Shown here: in pieces, positions 10,065-18,735 of the stretch
Layout: every line of letters begins with the position of its first letter
How positions within the stretch are numbered: the first letter of the stretch is position 1
Assembly: GCF_900100945.1 (NCBI RefSeq)
Contig: NZ_FNCG01000001.1
Span: 310,001 to 374,000 of the forward strand
Direction of reading: 5' to 3'
Length of the DNA: 64,000 nucleotides
Source of the DNA: Mucilaginibacter gossypii
Lineage (GTDB): Bacteria > Bacteroidota > Bacteroidia > Sphingobacteriales > Sphingobacteriaceae
Made by a program: the position numbers and the translations under genes
The notes under the pieces: generated by a model
The model's database searches: none
What the model was told of the DNA's origin: nothing
What the model saw: the letters and a program-made list of their open reading frames with translations, nothing else

Positions 10065-10110
10065 AAAATGAATAAAGTTGGATCGGGGAATTAATAAGGG
10101 CTTATTATAG

Positions 10111-10482
10111 CTTCGCCAACTCACTCACATGGCGCAAGTGATGATGGTTTTAAAAAATAGTATTTGAAAATTACTAACCTGGTTATCTGATTTATTACAG
10201 ACGCAGCCTGTGTTGGCTGTGGCTCCGCCAATCCAGTCACATGGTTAGGCGGTTAATAAAAAATAATCGAACTAATGGTTTATAATATTCGCCGGTTTTT
10301 CCCGTTTATTATAGAATATAACAGGCGTTCTAGTCTCTCTGCGGCTTCGCCAATCCAGTCACACTGGTCAGGCGGTAAAAAGGCAAGCTAACGGCTTATA
10401 AAGTTCTCCGGTTTTACCCGGTTATTGGTTCATAACAACTGCAACTTATGTTGCTTACGGCTCCGCCAATCCAGTCACATGG
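10111..10482. repeat. Four imperfect hairpin-forming repeats in the leader of the antiterminator gene
   Basis: A core reading cTtcGCCAATCCAGTCACATGG on the plus strand occurs at 10111-10132 (most divergent), 10223-10244, 10345-10367 and 10461-10482, 112-122 bp apart. Each core can fold: outer CGCC/GGCG or CCGC/GCGG arms, with an inner CCA/TGG stem (CCAGT-CAC-ACTGG in the third). Just left of copies 2 and 4 lies a second hairpin whose sequence differs but whose pairing is kept (CAGCC/GGCTG at 10204-10219; GCAAC/GTTGC at 10441-10454). The stretch between copies is also related. In transcription order they lie between wzc and the UpxY gene. Confidence 0.8.
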
Positions 10483-10568
10483 AACAGCGGCGATCAAATA
10501 AACAGTCTAACTAAAAGTTTAAAACACAAATTAGCATTAACCTTATACCATTGTAAAAATGATGGTTA

Positions 10569-12881
10569 TCAACTGCCATATGCTGATGCGTATCCATAAC
10601 CGCCATAGGCATAGGCCTCCCGGTTTTCTTTTTTCGCATCGTTAAACACTACCATAAGGTTATTTAGTTTATCATTATCATAAATATCTCTGAGGATACT
10701 TAATTGCTCGGTATTAGTATAGTTATACCGTACAATATAAATACTCAACTCGGCGTATTTGGCCAGGCTAAAAGCGTCGGCAACGGCACCAACAGGCGAT
10801 GTGTCAAGTACGATATAATCAAACTCAGTTTTGCACCAGTTAAAAAGCAGGTCAAGCCGTTTATCTGACAATAGCTCGGCAGGGTTAATTGCTTTACTAC
10901 CGCTCCCCATTACAAAAAGGTTATCTGATTCATTATAGGCCTGGATGCATTCGGCCGGTGAATTGGTGTCACCCATTAAAAAATCTGTAATGCCTTTGGT
11001 TTGCTCCATGTTGATATTTTTAAGCAAATCGGGCTTACGCAAATCAAACTCCATAATTAATACGCGTTTATTGAGCATGGCAAGCGTTAAGCCCAGGTTG
11101 ATGCTAAAAAAGGTTTTGCCTTCGCCTTTCATAGACGATGTAACAAGCATCGTTTTGTGCTGCGTTCCCTGGTTCAGGAAGCCAATATTGCTCCTGATAT
11201 ACCTGAATAGTTCTGAAATGTTGGTATTGCTACCGTTAGAAATTACTACCGGGCTTTGACCTTCGTTATTATGGCATAATTCGCCTAGGATCTTTACTCC
11301 CTTTATATTCAACAGGCTTGACTGATTCCTGATTTTCAGGCTAAATTTATCTTTCAGGAAGATGAAAATTCCCGGTATGAACAACCCGGCTATAATAGCG
11401 AATAAATAGGTGAGTTGTTGCTTAGGAAATTCAGCTATCGGATTAGCGGCAGGTTTATCAATCAATTGCGATGAAGGAATTGTAGCTGATAGCGACAACG
11501 CTGTTTCTTCTCTTTTTTGCAACAGGTACTGGTATAAATTAGTTTTTACCCCCTGTTCACGGCTCCGCTGCAAAAGCCCCCGTTCAAGCGACGGGACAGA
11601 GCGGATGCGGGAGTCATACTGTGCAGAATTTTGACTAAGTAATTTGTGGCTAATAGAAAAGCCTTTTTTAATATTATTGAGATTTTCCATGATATTTACG
11701 CGAAGGCTGGCTATCTGGCTGCTCAGGTTTTGAATAAGAGGGTTGGCTAGGTTTGCGCTGCCCAGCATGCGGTTCCTTTCCAATTGCAGGTCGTTGAAAC
11801 GGCTAACCAGTGTATTTAACGCCGGATCTTTCAATCCCATGGTACTGGGTACAGCATCATATTGGTTAGCCGAGTTTTTTAAATATGCTTCAATGGAATT
11901 CACAATACCCAACTGAGTATTTGATTCTTCAAGCAGTTGATTATATTCCGCAGATTTTGTCAGATTTACCTGTGTGCTTGCATTGATCTCTGCAGCTCCA
12001 TTCCTTTGCTTGAAAGTTTCAATGTCACCTTCGGTGTATGACAGGTCCTGTTCTAAATCATGTAATCGTTTATCAATGAATAATATGGTGTTTACGGCTG
12101 TAACGTTTTTCTTAACAACGTTTTCGGCATTATAGGTAGATATGATGTTGTTAAGAATATCAATCCCTCTTTCGGGCACAGCATCAACCAGGCTTAAGGT
12201 TAAGGTGTTTGATTCTTTAACTACAGGGTTAACCTGTAATAATCCAGCGCTGTAAGCTGCTGCCAGCCCGGTAAGGTTTTTAAACTGGATCAGTATAGGG
12301 GTTTCGTTATCTGCACGGGCCGGGCCTTTTTCTACTTTAAAGGAATAATCCTTGTGATTAACCAGTTGGTTATAGCTGTAAATCCATGTTTTGGTTTCCT
12401 CTTTTAACAAAAACTTACTTTGTGAATATGGCTGGATATATAGTTTTTTCAAATAGCCGGTTTTCCCTATTCTCTTTATCGTAACGGTGAAAGGCAGCTC
12501 ATTACCATACAGTTCTTTTACTTTAAAGCCGCTTTCATCAAAATAGGAAGTTTCCAGGTTAAGTTTTTTGAATACGCTATAAATCAAATCTTTTGATCGC
12601 AATACCTCCATTTCATTATCTACGGTTTTAGTTTCCTGAAACATGTTCAGGTCACTGAAAGCAGTAGCTTTTAAAATACCATCGCCTTTTTTATCATCGG
12701 GGATTTGCAGTGTACTTGTTATTTTATACAGCGGGGTAACATAGTTAAGGTATGTCCAGGCTGCTGCAAAACAGATAACCATGCTTATCAGGAATAAATA
12801 CCAGCCATTTAAATAAGGCTTAACGTTGTTCCTGAACTTGTTGCCCGGCAAAGGTTCTTTTAAAATAAAATTGTTATCCAT
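10569..12881 (-). CDS. Wzc-like polysaccharide co-polymerase with C-terminal BY-kinase domain
   Basis: 770 aa. A cytoplasmic start is followed by a first membrane helix (about 30-50), a long periplasmic Wzz/GNVR region with heptad-like coiled-coil stretches (about 260-460), and a second helix near 495-515. The cytoplasmic tyrosine-kinase domain has Walker A SSMKGEGKTFF near 585, Walker A' IMEFDLRKP near 612 (Glu in the first acidic position, where Asp is more common) and Walker B FDYIVLDTSPVG. The C-terminal tail AYAYGGYGYASAY holds five tyrosines, the usual autophosphorylation cluster. It controls chain length and export together with the Wza-like protein 34 bp upstream. No partner phosphatase gene is in the window. 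Confidence 0.94.
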   Translation of the reverse strand: MDNNFILKEPLPGNKFRNNVKPYLNGWYLFLISMVICFAAAWTYLNYVTPLYKITSTLQIPDDKKGDGILKATAFSDLNMFQETKTVDNEMEVLRSKDLIYSVFKKLNLETSYFDESGFKVKELYGNELPFTVTIKRIGKTGYLKKLYIQPYSQSKFLLKEETKTWIYSYNQLVNHKDYSFKVEKGPARADNETPILIQFKNLTGLAAAYSAGLLQVNPVVKESNTLTLSLVDAVPERGIDILNNIISTYNAENVVKKNVTAVNTILFIDKRLHDLEQDLSYTEGDIETFKQRNGAAEINASTQVNLTKSAEYNQLLEESNTQLGIVNSIEAYLKNSANQYDAVPSTMGLKDPALNTLVSRFNDLQLERNRMLGSANLANPLIQNLSSQIASLRVNIMENLNNIKKGFSISHKLLSQNSAQYDSRIRSVPSLERGLLQRSREQGVKTNLYQYLLQKREETALSLSATIPSSQLIDKPAANPIAEFPKQQLTYLFAIIAGLFIPGIFIFLKDKFSLKIRNQSSLLNIKGVKILGELCHNNEGQSPVVISNGSNTNISELFRYIRSNIGFLNQGTQHKTMLVTSSMKGEGKTFFSINLGLTLAMLNKRVLIMEFDLRKPDLLKNINMEQTKGITDFLMGDTNSPAECIQAYNESDNLFVMGSGSKAINPAELLSDKRLDLLFNWCKTEFDYIVLDTSPVGAVADAFSLAKYAELSIYIVRYNYTNTEQLSILRDIYDNDKLNNLMVVFNDAKKENREAYAYGGYGYASAYGS

Positions 12882-12915
12882 GTCAGCTATTCTTAGGTAT
12901 CTCTAAAACTGTATT

Positions 12916-13680
12916 TTATCTTCTTAAAAGTACTGCCGCCAATACGGCCAATGCCGAAATTGAGGCTACTACTATTGGTGCTAAGCGAGTGCTTTGGCTA
13001 TACTCAACCGCCTTTGATTTGTCGGGCTCCACATAAACGATATCATTTTGTTTAAGGTTGAAGTAAGGCGAATCCATTGATTCAACTTTATTAAGGTTAA
13101 GGCGGTTCATTGTTCTGCGTCCGTTTTCTGTGCGGATCACCAATACATTTTCCCTGCGTCCATAAACTGTCATATCTCCGGCCATACCTAATGCTTCAAG
13201 TAAGTTTACATTTTCATCGGTTATTATAAATGTTGATGGTTTGTTAACCTCGCCTATAACGCTTATTTTAAAATTCAGCAGCTGGATGTCAACTACCGGG
13301 CTTTTAACAAAAGCCGATAGTTTTTTACCTATTTCGCTTTGTGCTTCCTCAATGGTTTGCCCTTCAATTTTATAGTCACCTATAAGTGGTAAATTCACAA
13401 ATCCATTTTCGTTTACTTTATATCCGCCGCGGGTTGATTGATTGTTTAAGCCCACATTTTTGTTGCCATTGAACAACATGTTCGATTCGGGGTTTAAGCT
13501 GGTAACAGTTACATTTAAAATGTCTTTCTGATGAATGACTACTGTTCCGTTTGTATTGTTGTTTGCAGCACCCGTATTTGCCATGTTGCTGAAGTAAACA
13601 AGATCCCGACTTCCGGCACATCCGGTTATCAATAGCAATGTTGTAATGAAACAGTATATATTAATTTTTTTCATCATCAA
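12916..13680 (-). CDS. Wza-like polysaccharide export outer-membrane lipoprotein
   Basis: 254 aa with a lipoprotein signal (hydrophobic run ending LLLITGCAG, lipobox cysteine near residue 21). A Poly_export (PF02563) domain follows: VVIHQKDILNVTV, then VNENGFVNLPLIGDYKIEGQTIEEA. A SLBB-like part comes next (ISVIGEVNKPSTFII) and a C-terminal hydrophobic helix ending LLRR. The helix is expected in Bacteroidota Wza homologues. It forms the outer-membrane pore for polymer export with the Wzc-like protein. As the first gene of the minus-strand operon, its promoter should lie in 13681-13927. The start could be any of the first three Met codons. Confidence 0.93.
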   Translation of the reverse strand: MMMKKINIYCFITTLLLITGCAGSRDLVYFSNMANTGAANNNTNGTVVIHQKDILNVTVTSLNPESNMLFNGNKNVGLNNQSTRGGYKVNENGFVNLPLIGDYKIEGQTIEEAQSEIGKKLSAFVKSPVVDIQLLNFKISVIGEVNKPSTFIITDENVNLLEALGMAGDMTVYGRRENVLVIRTENGRRTMNRLNLNKVESMDSPYFNLKQNDIVYVEPDKSKAVEYSQSTRLAPIVVASISALAVLAAVLLRR

Positions 13681-13986
13681 TAGTTTAAGAGAGTTTAGGG
13701 AACTATTTTGAACTGGTTTATTTGGTTAGTCAAATTTATCTATTTGGGCATCGATAGTATACGGTTTTAGCTGATTGCCGCTTTTTTGTAAACCTGTATC
13801 TCAGTCTTTACAGAACATGTAAAGCAGCAATACAGGCATGTGTAAAGGGTTGAGAAAAAAGCATCTGAGTTGGGCATTTTGGGCTACACTTTCATATAAC
13901 AGTTGTTACACCCAGTAGTAACAGCACAAAAAAAAGCAGACCTGAGCCTGCTTTTTTTATGGAGTTTGTTGGTTAATTATTACGAA
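13681..13986. other. Intergenic region between glmS and the exopolysaccharide operon
   Basis: 306 bp with no gene. It holds the glmS terminator (13928-13958) and must hold the promoter of the Wza-led operon. No convincing TTTG-N19-TAnnTTTG pair was found by eye on the minus strand. Confidence 0.6.
13928..13958 (-). terminator. Rho-independent terminator of glmS
   Basis: A-rich arm plus GCAG (to 13939), 8-nt loop, CTGC plus seven T (13948-13958). Read on the minus strand it begins about 28 bp after the glmS stop and ends in a U run. The A/T symmetry could also let it work in reverse. Confidence 0.85.
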
Positions 13987-15825
13987 TTATTCTACAGTAA
14001 CCGATTTGGCCAGGTTACGGGGCTGATCAACATTACAGCCCCGTTTTACGGCTATGTGATAGGAGAGAAGTTGTAGCGGGATAGTAGCCAGCAGTGGTAA
14101 AAAGGCTTCGTCGGCGTCGGGTATTTCAATGCAGTAATCGGCCATGTTTTTCACTTTAACATCACCACGGGTGACAATAGCTATAACTATTCCTTTCCGG
14201 GCTTTAACCTCCTGTATATTGCTGATCACTTTTTCATACGATGAGTTTTTTGTGGCGATGAAGATCACCGGCATCTGCTCGTCAATTAACGCGATTGGCC
14301 CGTGCTTCATTTCGGCGGCGGGATAACCTTCGGCATGGATATAGGAGATCTCCTTCAGTTTTAAAGCTCCTTCCAAAGCTACCGGGAAACCGAAACCACG
14401 TCCTAAGAACAGGCAGTTAGGGGCATTCTTTATTTTGCAGGCAATGTCTTCAATCAATTCATTATCCTGCAGCAGCATTTGTATTTTATCCGGTATGGTA
14501 TCAAGCTCCGTTAATAAATTGGTGAGCCTGCCTGGTGTTAAAGTACCTTTGTGCTGTGCAATATATAAAGCAATTAAAGTTAAAACAGTAACCTGCGCTG
14601 TAAAGGCTTTTGTCGAGGCAACGCCTATTTCCGGGCCGGCATGGGTGTAAACTCCTGCATCAGTTACGCGCGGAATTGAAGCGCCAACAACATTGCAGAT
14701 CCCCAGGATGGTTGCACCCCGTTCTTTAGCTATCTCAATGGCGGCTAATGTATCGGCAGTTTCTCCCGATTGGGATACCGCCATTACAATATCCTTATCA
14801 GTAATTATGGGATTACGGTACCTGAATTCGGAAGCATATTCAACTTCTACCTTAATGCGTCCGTATTCTTCAATAAGGTATTCGCCTGTTAGGCCGGCAT
14901 GCCACGAGGTACCGCAGGCAATAATAATTATTCGCTCGGCATTTTTAAGCTTGTCGGTATATTGTTTAATGCCACCTAACTCAACCTTGCCTTCAAGCGG
15001 AAAGATGCGGCCACGCATGCAATCCCTTACAGAACGCGGCTGCTCAAAGATTTCCTTCATCATAAAGTGCTCAAAGCCGCCTTTTTCTAACGATTCAAGT
15101 TTTAATTCCAACTCCTGGATCAATGGGGTTTGAACAACATTATCAAGCTTCTTTATTAAAAGCCCACTGGGTTTAACCTGTACTATTTCGTTATCTTTTA
15201 AATACACTACGTTTTTGGTGTACTCGATAATAGGAGTGGCATCTGATGCAATAAAATATTCGCCATGGCCAACACCAATAACCAATGGACTGCCTTTTCG
15301 GGCGGCGATCAGCTGATCGGGGTTTTCCCGGTCCAGGATAACTATAGCGTAAGCACCTATCACTGTATTTAAAGCCAATCGGACAGCCTCCAATAAATCA
15401 GTTTGTTCGATATTTTGAATTTCCTCAATTAAGTGGATCAGGATTTCGGTATCTGTTTCACTTTTAAAGGTGTGCCCGCGAGCAAGCAGTTCTTCTTTAA
15501 GGATCAGGTAATTTTCGATAATCCCGTTATGGATAATGTGCAGGCGGTTATCATTTGAGCTATGCGGATGCGAATTTGCATCAGATGGGGCCCCATGGGT
15601 GGCCCACCGGGTATGTCCTATGGCAATATGCCCGCTCTTGTCTTTATCGGCTGTGTGCTCCTCAAGACATGCCACTTTTCCGGTTTTTTTATAAACGCTG
15701 AAGCCTACATTATTTATAATAGCAATACCGGCGCTATCATAACCACGATATTCTAATCGTTTGAGGCCGTTCAACACAACGGGCCACGCATCTCTTGATC
15801 CGATGTAACCAACAATTCCGCACAT
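13987..15825 (-). CDS. glmS: Glutamine-fructose-6-phosphate aminotransferase (isomerizing)
   Basis: 612 aa, full length. The N-terminus MCGIVGYIG exposes the Cys nucleophile of the class II glutaminase domain (about 1-225, with GHTRWATHG and SETDTEILIHLI). Two SIS domains follow (CGTSWHAGLTGEYLIEE, SQSGETADTLAAIE, LGRGFGFPVALEGALKLKE), ending in the conserved DQPRNLAKSVTVE. It makes glucosamine-6-phosphate from fructose-6-phosphate and glutamine, the entry to UDP-GlcNAc for peptidoglycan and for the adjacent polysaccharide operon. It has its own terminator. No glmS ribozyme-like leader was recognised in the 395 bp upstream. Confidence 0.98.
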   Translation of the reverse strand: MCGIVGYIGSRDAWPVVLNGLKRLEYRGYDSAGIAIINNVGFSVYKKTGKVACLEEHTADKDKSGHIAIGHTRWATHGAPSDANSHPHSSNDNRLHIIHNGIIENYLILKEELLARGHTFKSETDTEILIHLIEEIQNIEQTDLLEAVRLALNTVIGAYAIVILDRENPDQLIAARKGSPLVIGVGHGEYFIASDATPIIEYTKNVVYLKDNEIVQVKPSGLLIKKLDNVVQTPLIQELELKLESLEKGGFEHFMMKEIFEQPRSVRDCMRGRIFPLEGKVELGGIKQYTDKLKNAERIIIIACGTSWHAGLTGEYLIEEYGRIKVEVEYASEFRYRNPIITDKDIVMAVSQSGETADTLAAIEIAKERGATILGICNVVGASIPRVTDAGVYTHAGPEIGVASTKAFTAQVTVLTLIALYIAQHKGTLTPGRLTNLLTELDTIPDKIQMLLQDNELIEDIACKIKNAPNCLFLGRGFGFPVALEGALKLKEISYIHAEGYPAAEMKHGPIALIDEQMPVIFIATKNSSYEKVISNIQEVKARKGIVIAIVTRGDVKVKNMADYCIEIPDADEAFLPLLATIPLQLLSYHIAVKRGCNVDQPRNLAKSVTVE

Positions 15826-16220
15826 AGTTTTAGGTCTTTAAATGATAAATTAAGTTTATTTGTTACTTGGTGAGTAAAATTATTTAATTGACTATCAATT
15901 AAGTATGAGCTAAGTTCAATTGCCCGTAAATTGTAAATCTGACGCCATTTTACACGTTTAAACTGTAAAAGGATATAAATCGCTTTACATTTTAGTTGTT
16001 GTGTTATATGATAAGCCGGTTGAAGGTTTTTTATCAAATGGTTGGAGAATCAATTCACTTTGGGGTTACAGTGCATGTATTCCTGAACTTGCAATGTGCT
16101 GATCAGATTTTGGCTGTGAAGTTTGTTGCCTGATTTTACAGAATGATTTACGATCGCAGTGCCGCTATTTTATATCATTTTATTTTCAGTTAGGTTTAAT
16201 TAACCAAAAAGAACCTGGCG
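15826..16220. other. Divergent promoter region, glmS / MBOAT gene
   Basis: 395 bp, AT-rich, between two divergent genes. A minus-strand open frame covering part of it (to 16037) lacks any recognisable domain and overlaps the glmS start, so it is not called. Beyond the expected two promoters, nothing specific was seen. Confidence 0.5.
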
Positions 16221-17651
16221 ATGATATTTAACTCATTTACTTTTCTGCTGTTTTTTCCTGTGGTAACGGCTTTATATTTTCTGGTGCCGCATAAATTTAG
16301 GTGGCTGCTGTTGCTTATAGCAAGCTGCTATTTTTATATGTTCTTTAAAGCCATTTATATCCTCATCCTGTTTTTTACAATAATTATCGACTATACCGCG
16401 GGCATTTACCTGGAAAAAGTTAATGACCTTAAGAAGAAGAAGCTTTTGTTAATATTAAGTCTTACGGCAAATATTGGCGTACTGGCGGTATTTAAGTATT
16501 TTAATTTTTTTAATGCCAATTTATCGGGATTGCTATACTGGATGGGGTACACTAACCCAATTCCGTTTTTACAGATCCTGCTTCCGATAGGGTTGTCATT
16601 TCACACTTTTCAGGCCATGAGTTATACTATTGAAGTTTACCGGGGCCATCAAAAGGCCGAACGTCATTTCGGTATTTATGCTTTATACGTGATGTTTTAT
16701 CCGCAATTAGTTGCCGGCCCTATTGAACGTCCTCAAAACCTGTTACCGCAATTTAAAACCGAACATCATTTTAATGCCCTGGATGTTTCTGAAGGGTTAA
16801 AACGAATGTTGATCGGTTTTTTTAAAAAGGTTGTTGTTGCCGACAGGTTATCTTTATATGTAAAAACTGTTTTTAACAATTATCCTGAACATGGCTCGGC
16901 CACAATTGTACTTGCTTCATTGTTTTTTGCCGTCCAGATCTATTGCGACTTTTCGGGCTACTCGGATATTGCGATAGGCAGTGCCAGGGTGATGGGCTTT
17001 AAACTGATGGAAAATTTTAAACGACCTTATTTTGCAAAAAGCATAAGCGAATTTTGGAGCAGGTGGCATATATCACTTTCTACGTGGTTTAAAGATTATG
17101 TGTATATCCCCTTAGGAGGCAACCGGGTTAGCAAAGGCCGGTTGTATTTAAATTTATTTGCCGTGTTTATGATCAGCGGTTTGTGGCATGGCGCAAATTG
17201 GACATTTATTGTTTGGGGCGCTTTACACGGGTTTTACCTCATCTGCGGAATGGTAACGCAGAAATGGAGGACGGCAACAGCAAGTAAATTAGGGTTAGGC
17301 AGCGGAGTATTTGCCAATTTCTTAAATATATCTTTTACAATATTCCTGGTTACTATAAGCTGGATCTTTTTCAGGGCTGTATCATTAGAGCAGGCCTTGG
17401 GTTTGTTAAAAGGTGTTTTTATTTATAAACCCGGCTTTTTCATAGGCGAACCTTCTTATTTTTTGTATGACTTGATGGCTATAGCCGCCTTGTTTTTTTA
17501 CGAAGTAAAGCAGGAATATGGCCTTCATTCATTCCGGTTTCTTCACAATGAAAATTGGGGGATCCGTATGGCTTCCTATTTAGGGTTGGTTTTTATAATC
17601 CTGTTGTTTGGAGTTTTTGACGGCGGACAATTCATTTACTTTCAGTTTTAA
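16221..17651 (+). CDS. MBOAT-family O-acyltransferase (AlgI/DltB/PatA-like)
   Basis: 476 aa multi-helix membrane protein. The N-terminus MIFNSFTFLLFFPVV is diagnostic of AlgI-like MBOATs. Conserved blocks: QILLPIGLSFHTFQAMSYTIEVYRG, YPQLVAGPIER, SFWSRWH-like EFWSRWHISLSTWF, and the catalytic histidine region SGLWHGANWTFIVWGALHG. It moves an acyl (usually acetyl) group across the inner membrane for O-acylation of a polysaccharide. It is followed after 3 bp by an SGNH-type protein, the pairing used in alginate and peptidoglycan O-acetylation. The target here is probably the polymer of the neighbouring operon (inference). Confidence 0.95.
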   Translation: MIFNSFTFLLFFPVVTALYFLVPHKFRWLLLLIASCYFYMFFKAIYILILFFTIIIDYTAGIYLEKVNDLKKKKLLLILSLTANIGVLAVFKYFNFFNANLSGLLYWMGYTNPIPFLQILLPIGLSFHTFQAMSYTIEVYRGHQKAERHFGIYALYVMFYPQLVAGPIERPQNLLPQFKTEHHFNALDVSEGLKRMLIGFFKKVVVADRLSLYVKTVFNNYPEHGSATIVLASLFFAVQIYCDFSGYSDIAIGSARVMGFKLMENFKRPYFAKSISEFWSRWHISLSTWFKDYVYIPLGGNRVSKGRLYLNLFAVFMISGLWHGANWTFIVWGALHGFYLICGMVTQKWRTATASKLGLGSGVFANFLNISFTIFLVTISWIFFRAVSLEQALGLLKGVFIYKPGFFIGEPSYFLYDLMAIAALFFYEVKQEYGLHSFRFLHNENWGIRMASYLGLVFIILLFGVFDGGQFIYFQF

Positions 17652-17654
17652 ATT

Positions 17655-18638
17655 ATGAAGCAGTTGAAAGAAAACAGCAATAAGTTTTTTATCAGGTTGT
17701 TATTGATGATTGTGGCTTTTGTGGCTGTTGATCAGGCAGCCGGTATGTTCCTTTATTATTTTTTTACACACCAGGTTTCCGGCGAATACGCTGTCGCTAA
17801 TCACGTTGTGTATAATTTAAATGAAGATGTGTTGGTTTTGGGAAGCTCAAGAGCTTCTCATCATTATAACTCATCGATTATAAAGGATGGTTTACACCTA
17901 AGTTGTTTTAATGGCGGCCGGGATGGCGAAGGGCTTTTATATAGTACAGCAATTTTTGAACTGGCATTACAGCACCACGTTCCTAAGGTTGTTGTATTAG
18001 ATGTAACGAGCGATGTGTTAAGTGAAAAGGAAGATGAAAAGAACAGGCTTTCCATTTTACTGCCTTATTTAAAACAATCGTATGTTATCGGCAATATGAT
18101 TGAAAAGAAAGACCGGTTGGAGCTAATAAAAAGTCATCTTCAAACATATCGCTACAATGGCCAGGTGGTTTCTATATTTCAGCATTACTTTTTATCATCA
18201 GGAAACACCGTCATGGGATTTAATCCTTTGGATAATAAAATGGACGTCAGCCGGGTTTCAACCCATACATCGCTTAAGCCATATTCAGACAGCATATCGG
18301 CCGATAATGTAAATGCACTGAATTTGTTTATAAATGAATGTAAGCGGCAAAAAATTCAATTGTTTGTTTTTGTATCGCCAAGGTATAACGATGATACCCA
18401 ACAGAATTCCTATTTAAAATTGAAAAGTATTTGTAACAGTAACAAGGTTATTTTTCACGATTTTACCAACGATGTATATTTTAAAAACCCAGAATACTAT
18501 TCGGACAGGGCGCATTTAAACGGCAGAGGAGCCGATTTGTATACAGATACTATCGTGGCTTTTATGAAAAAAAGATTAAGCCCTGCAGCTAACGTTCAAT
18601 ACTTCAGTAAAAACCAGGAACCCCTGCGTGAGAATTGA
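17655..18638 (+). CDS. SGNH-hydrolase-like protein, partner of the MBOAT acyltransferase
   Basis: 327 aa with one N-terminal membrane helix (about 13-37), so most of it faces the periplasm. The SGNH block I serine lies in VLGSSRASHHY, a Gly/Asn block in CFNGGRDGEG, and the C-terminal Asp-His pair in YYSDRAHLNGRGADLYT. This is the complete SGNH catalytic set. In AlgJ/AlgX- or PatB-type systems such proteins take the acyl group delivered by the MBOAT and place it on the glycan. It is translationally close to the MBOAT gene and ends at a strong bidirectional terminator. Confidence 0.85.
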   Translation: MKQLKENSNKFFIRLLLMIVAFVAVDQAAGMFLYYFFTHQVSGEYAVANHVVYNLNEDVLVLGSSRASHHYNSSIIKDGLHLSCFNGGRDGEGLLYSTAIFELALQHHVPKVVVLDVTSDVLSEKEDEKNRLSILLPYLKQSYVIGNMIEKKDRLELIKSHLQTYRYNGQVVSIFQHYFLSSGNTVMGFNPLDNKMDVSRVSTHTSLKPYSDSISADNVNALNLFINECKRQKIQLFVFVSPRYNDDTQQNSYLKLKSICNSNKVIFHDFTNDVYFKNPEYYSDRAHLNGRGADLYTDTIVAFMKKRLSPAANVQYFSKNQEPLREN

Positions 18639-18670
18639 ATATTGTATCGGAGCCGGGATCAATAAAAAGG

Positions 18671-18709
18671 GAAAGGCCGCTTTTATGATAATTCATAAAG
18701 CGGCCTTTC
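18671..18709. terminator. Bidirectional terminator between convergent genes
   Basis: Long inverted repeat GAAAGGCCGCTT...AAGCGGCCTTTC, with the stem extended by TATGA/TCATA across a 4-nt loop and one bulged T. It lies 32 bp after the SGNH gene stop (plus) and 26 bp after the pectate lyase stop (minus), so it can serve both. Confidence 0.85.
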
Positions 18710-18735
18710 ACTTAGCATAGGGGTGAATAATTTAG

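Noticed and set aside
10111..10482. Spaced repeats resembling a short CRISPR array
   Set aside because: Copies vary in sequence, are 112-122 bp apart with related rather than unique spacers, and no cas gene is near; they fit a structured leader better.
14693..15133. 146-codon open frame antisense to glmS
   Set aside because: It lies wholly inside glmS, has no domain and its composition is what the opposite strand of a conserved gene gives.
15826..15960. glmS ribozyme/riboswitch in the glmS leader
   Set aside because: That element is known from Firmicutes; no conserved core was recognised and the leader is AT-rich.
15771..16037. 88-codon minus-strand frame upstream of glmS
   Set aside because: It overlaps the glmS start in another frame, has no recognisable motif and lies in the promoter region.
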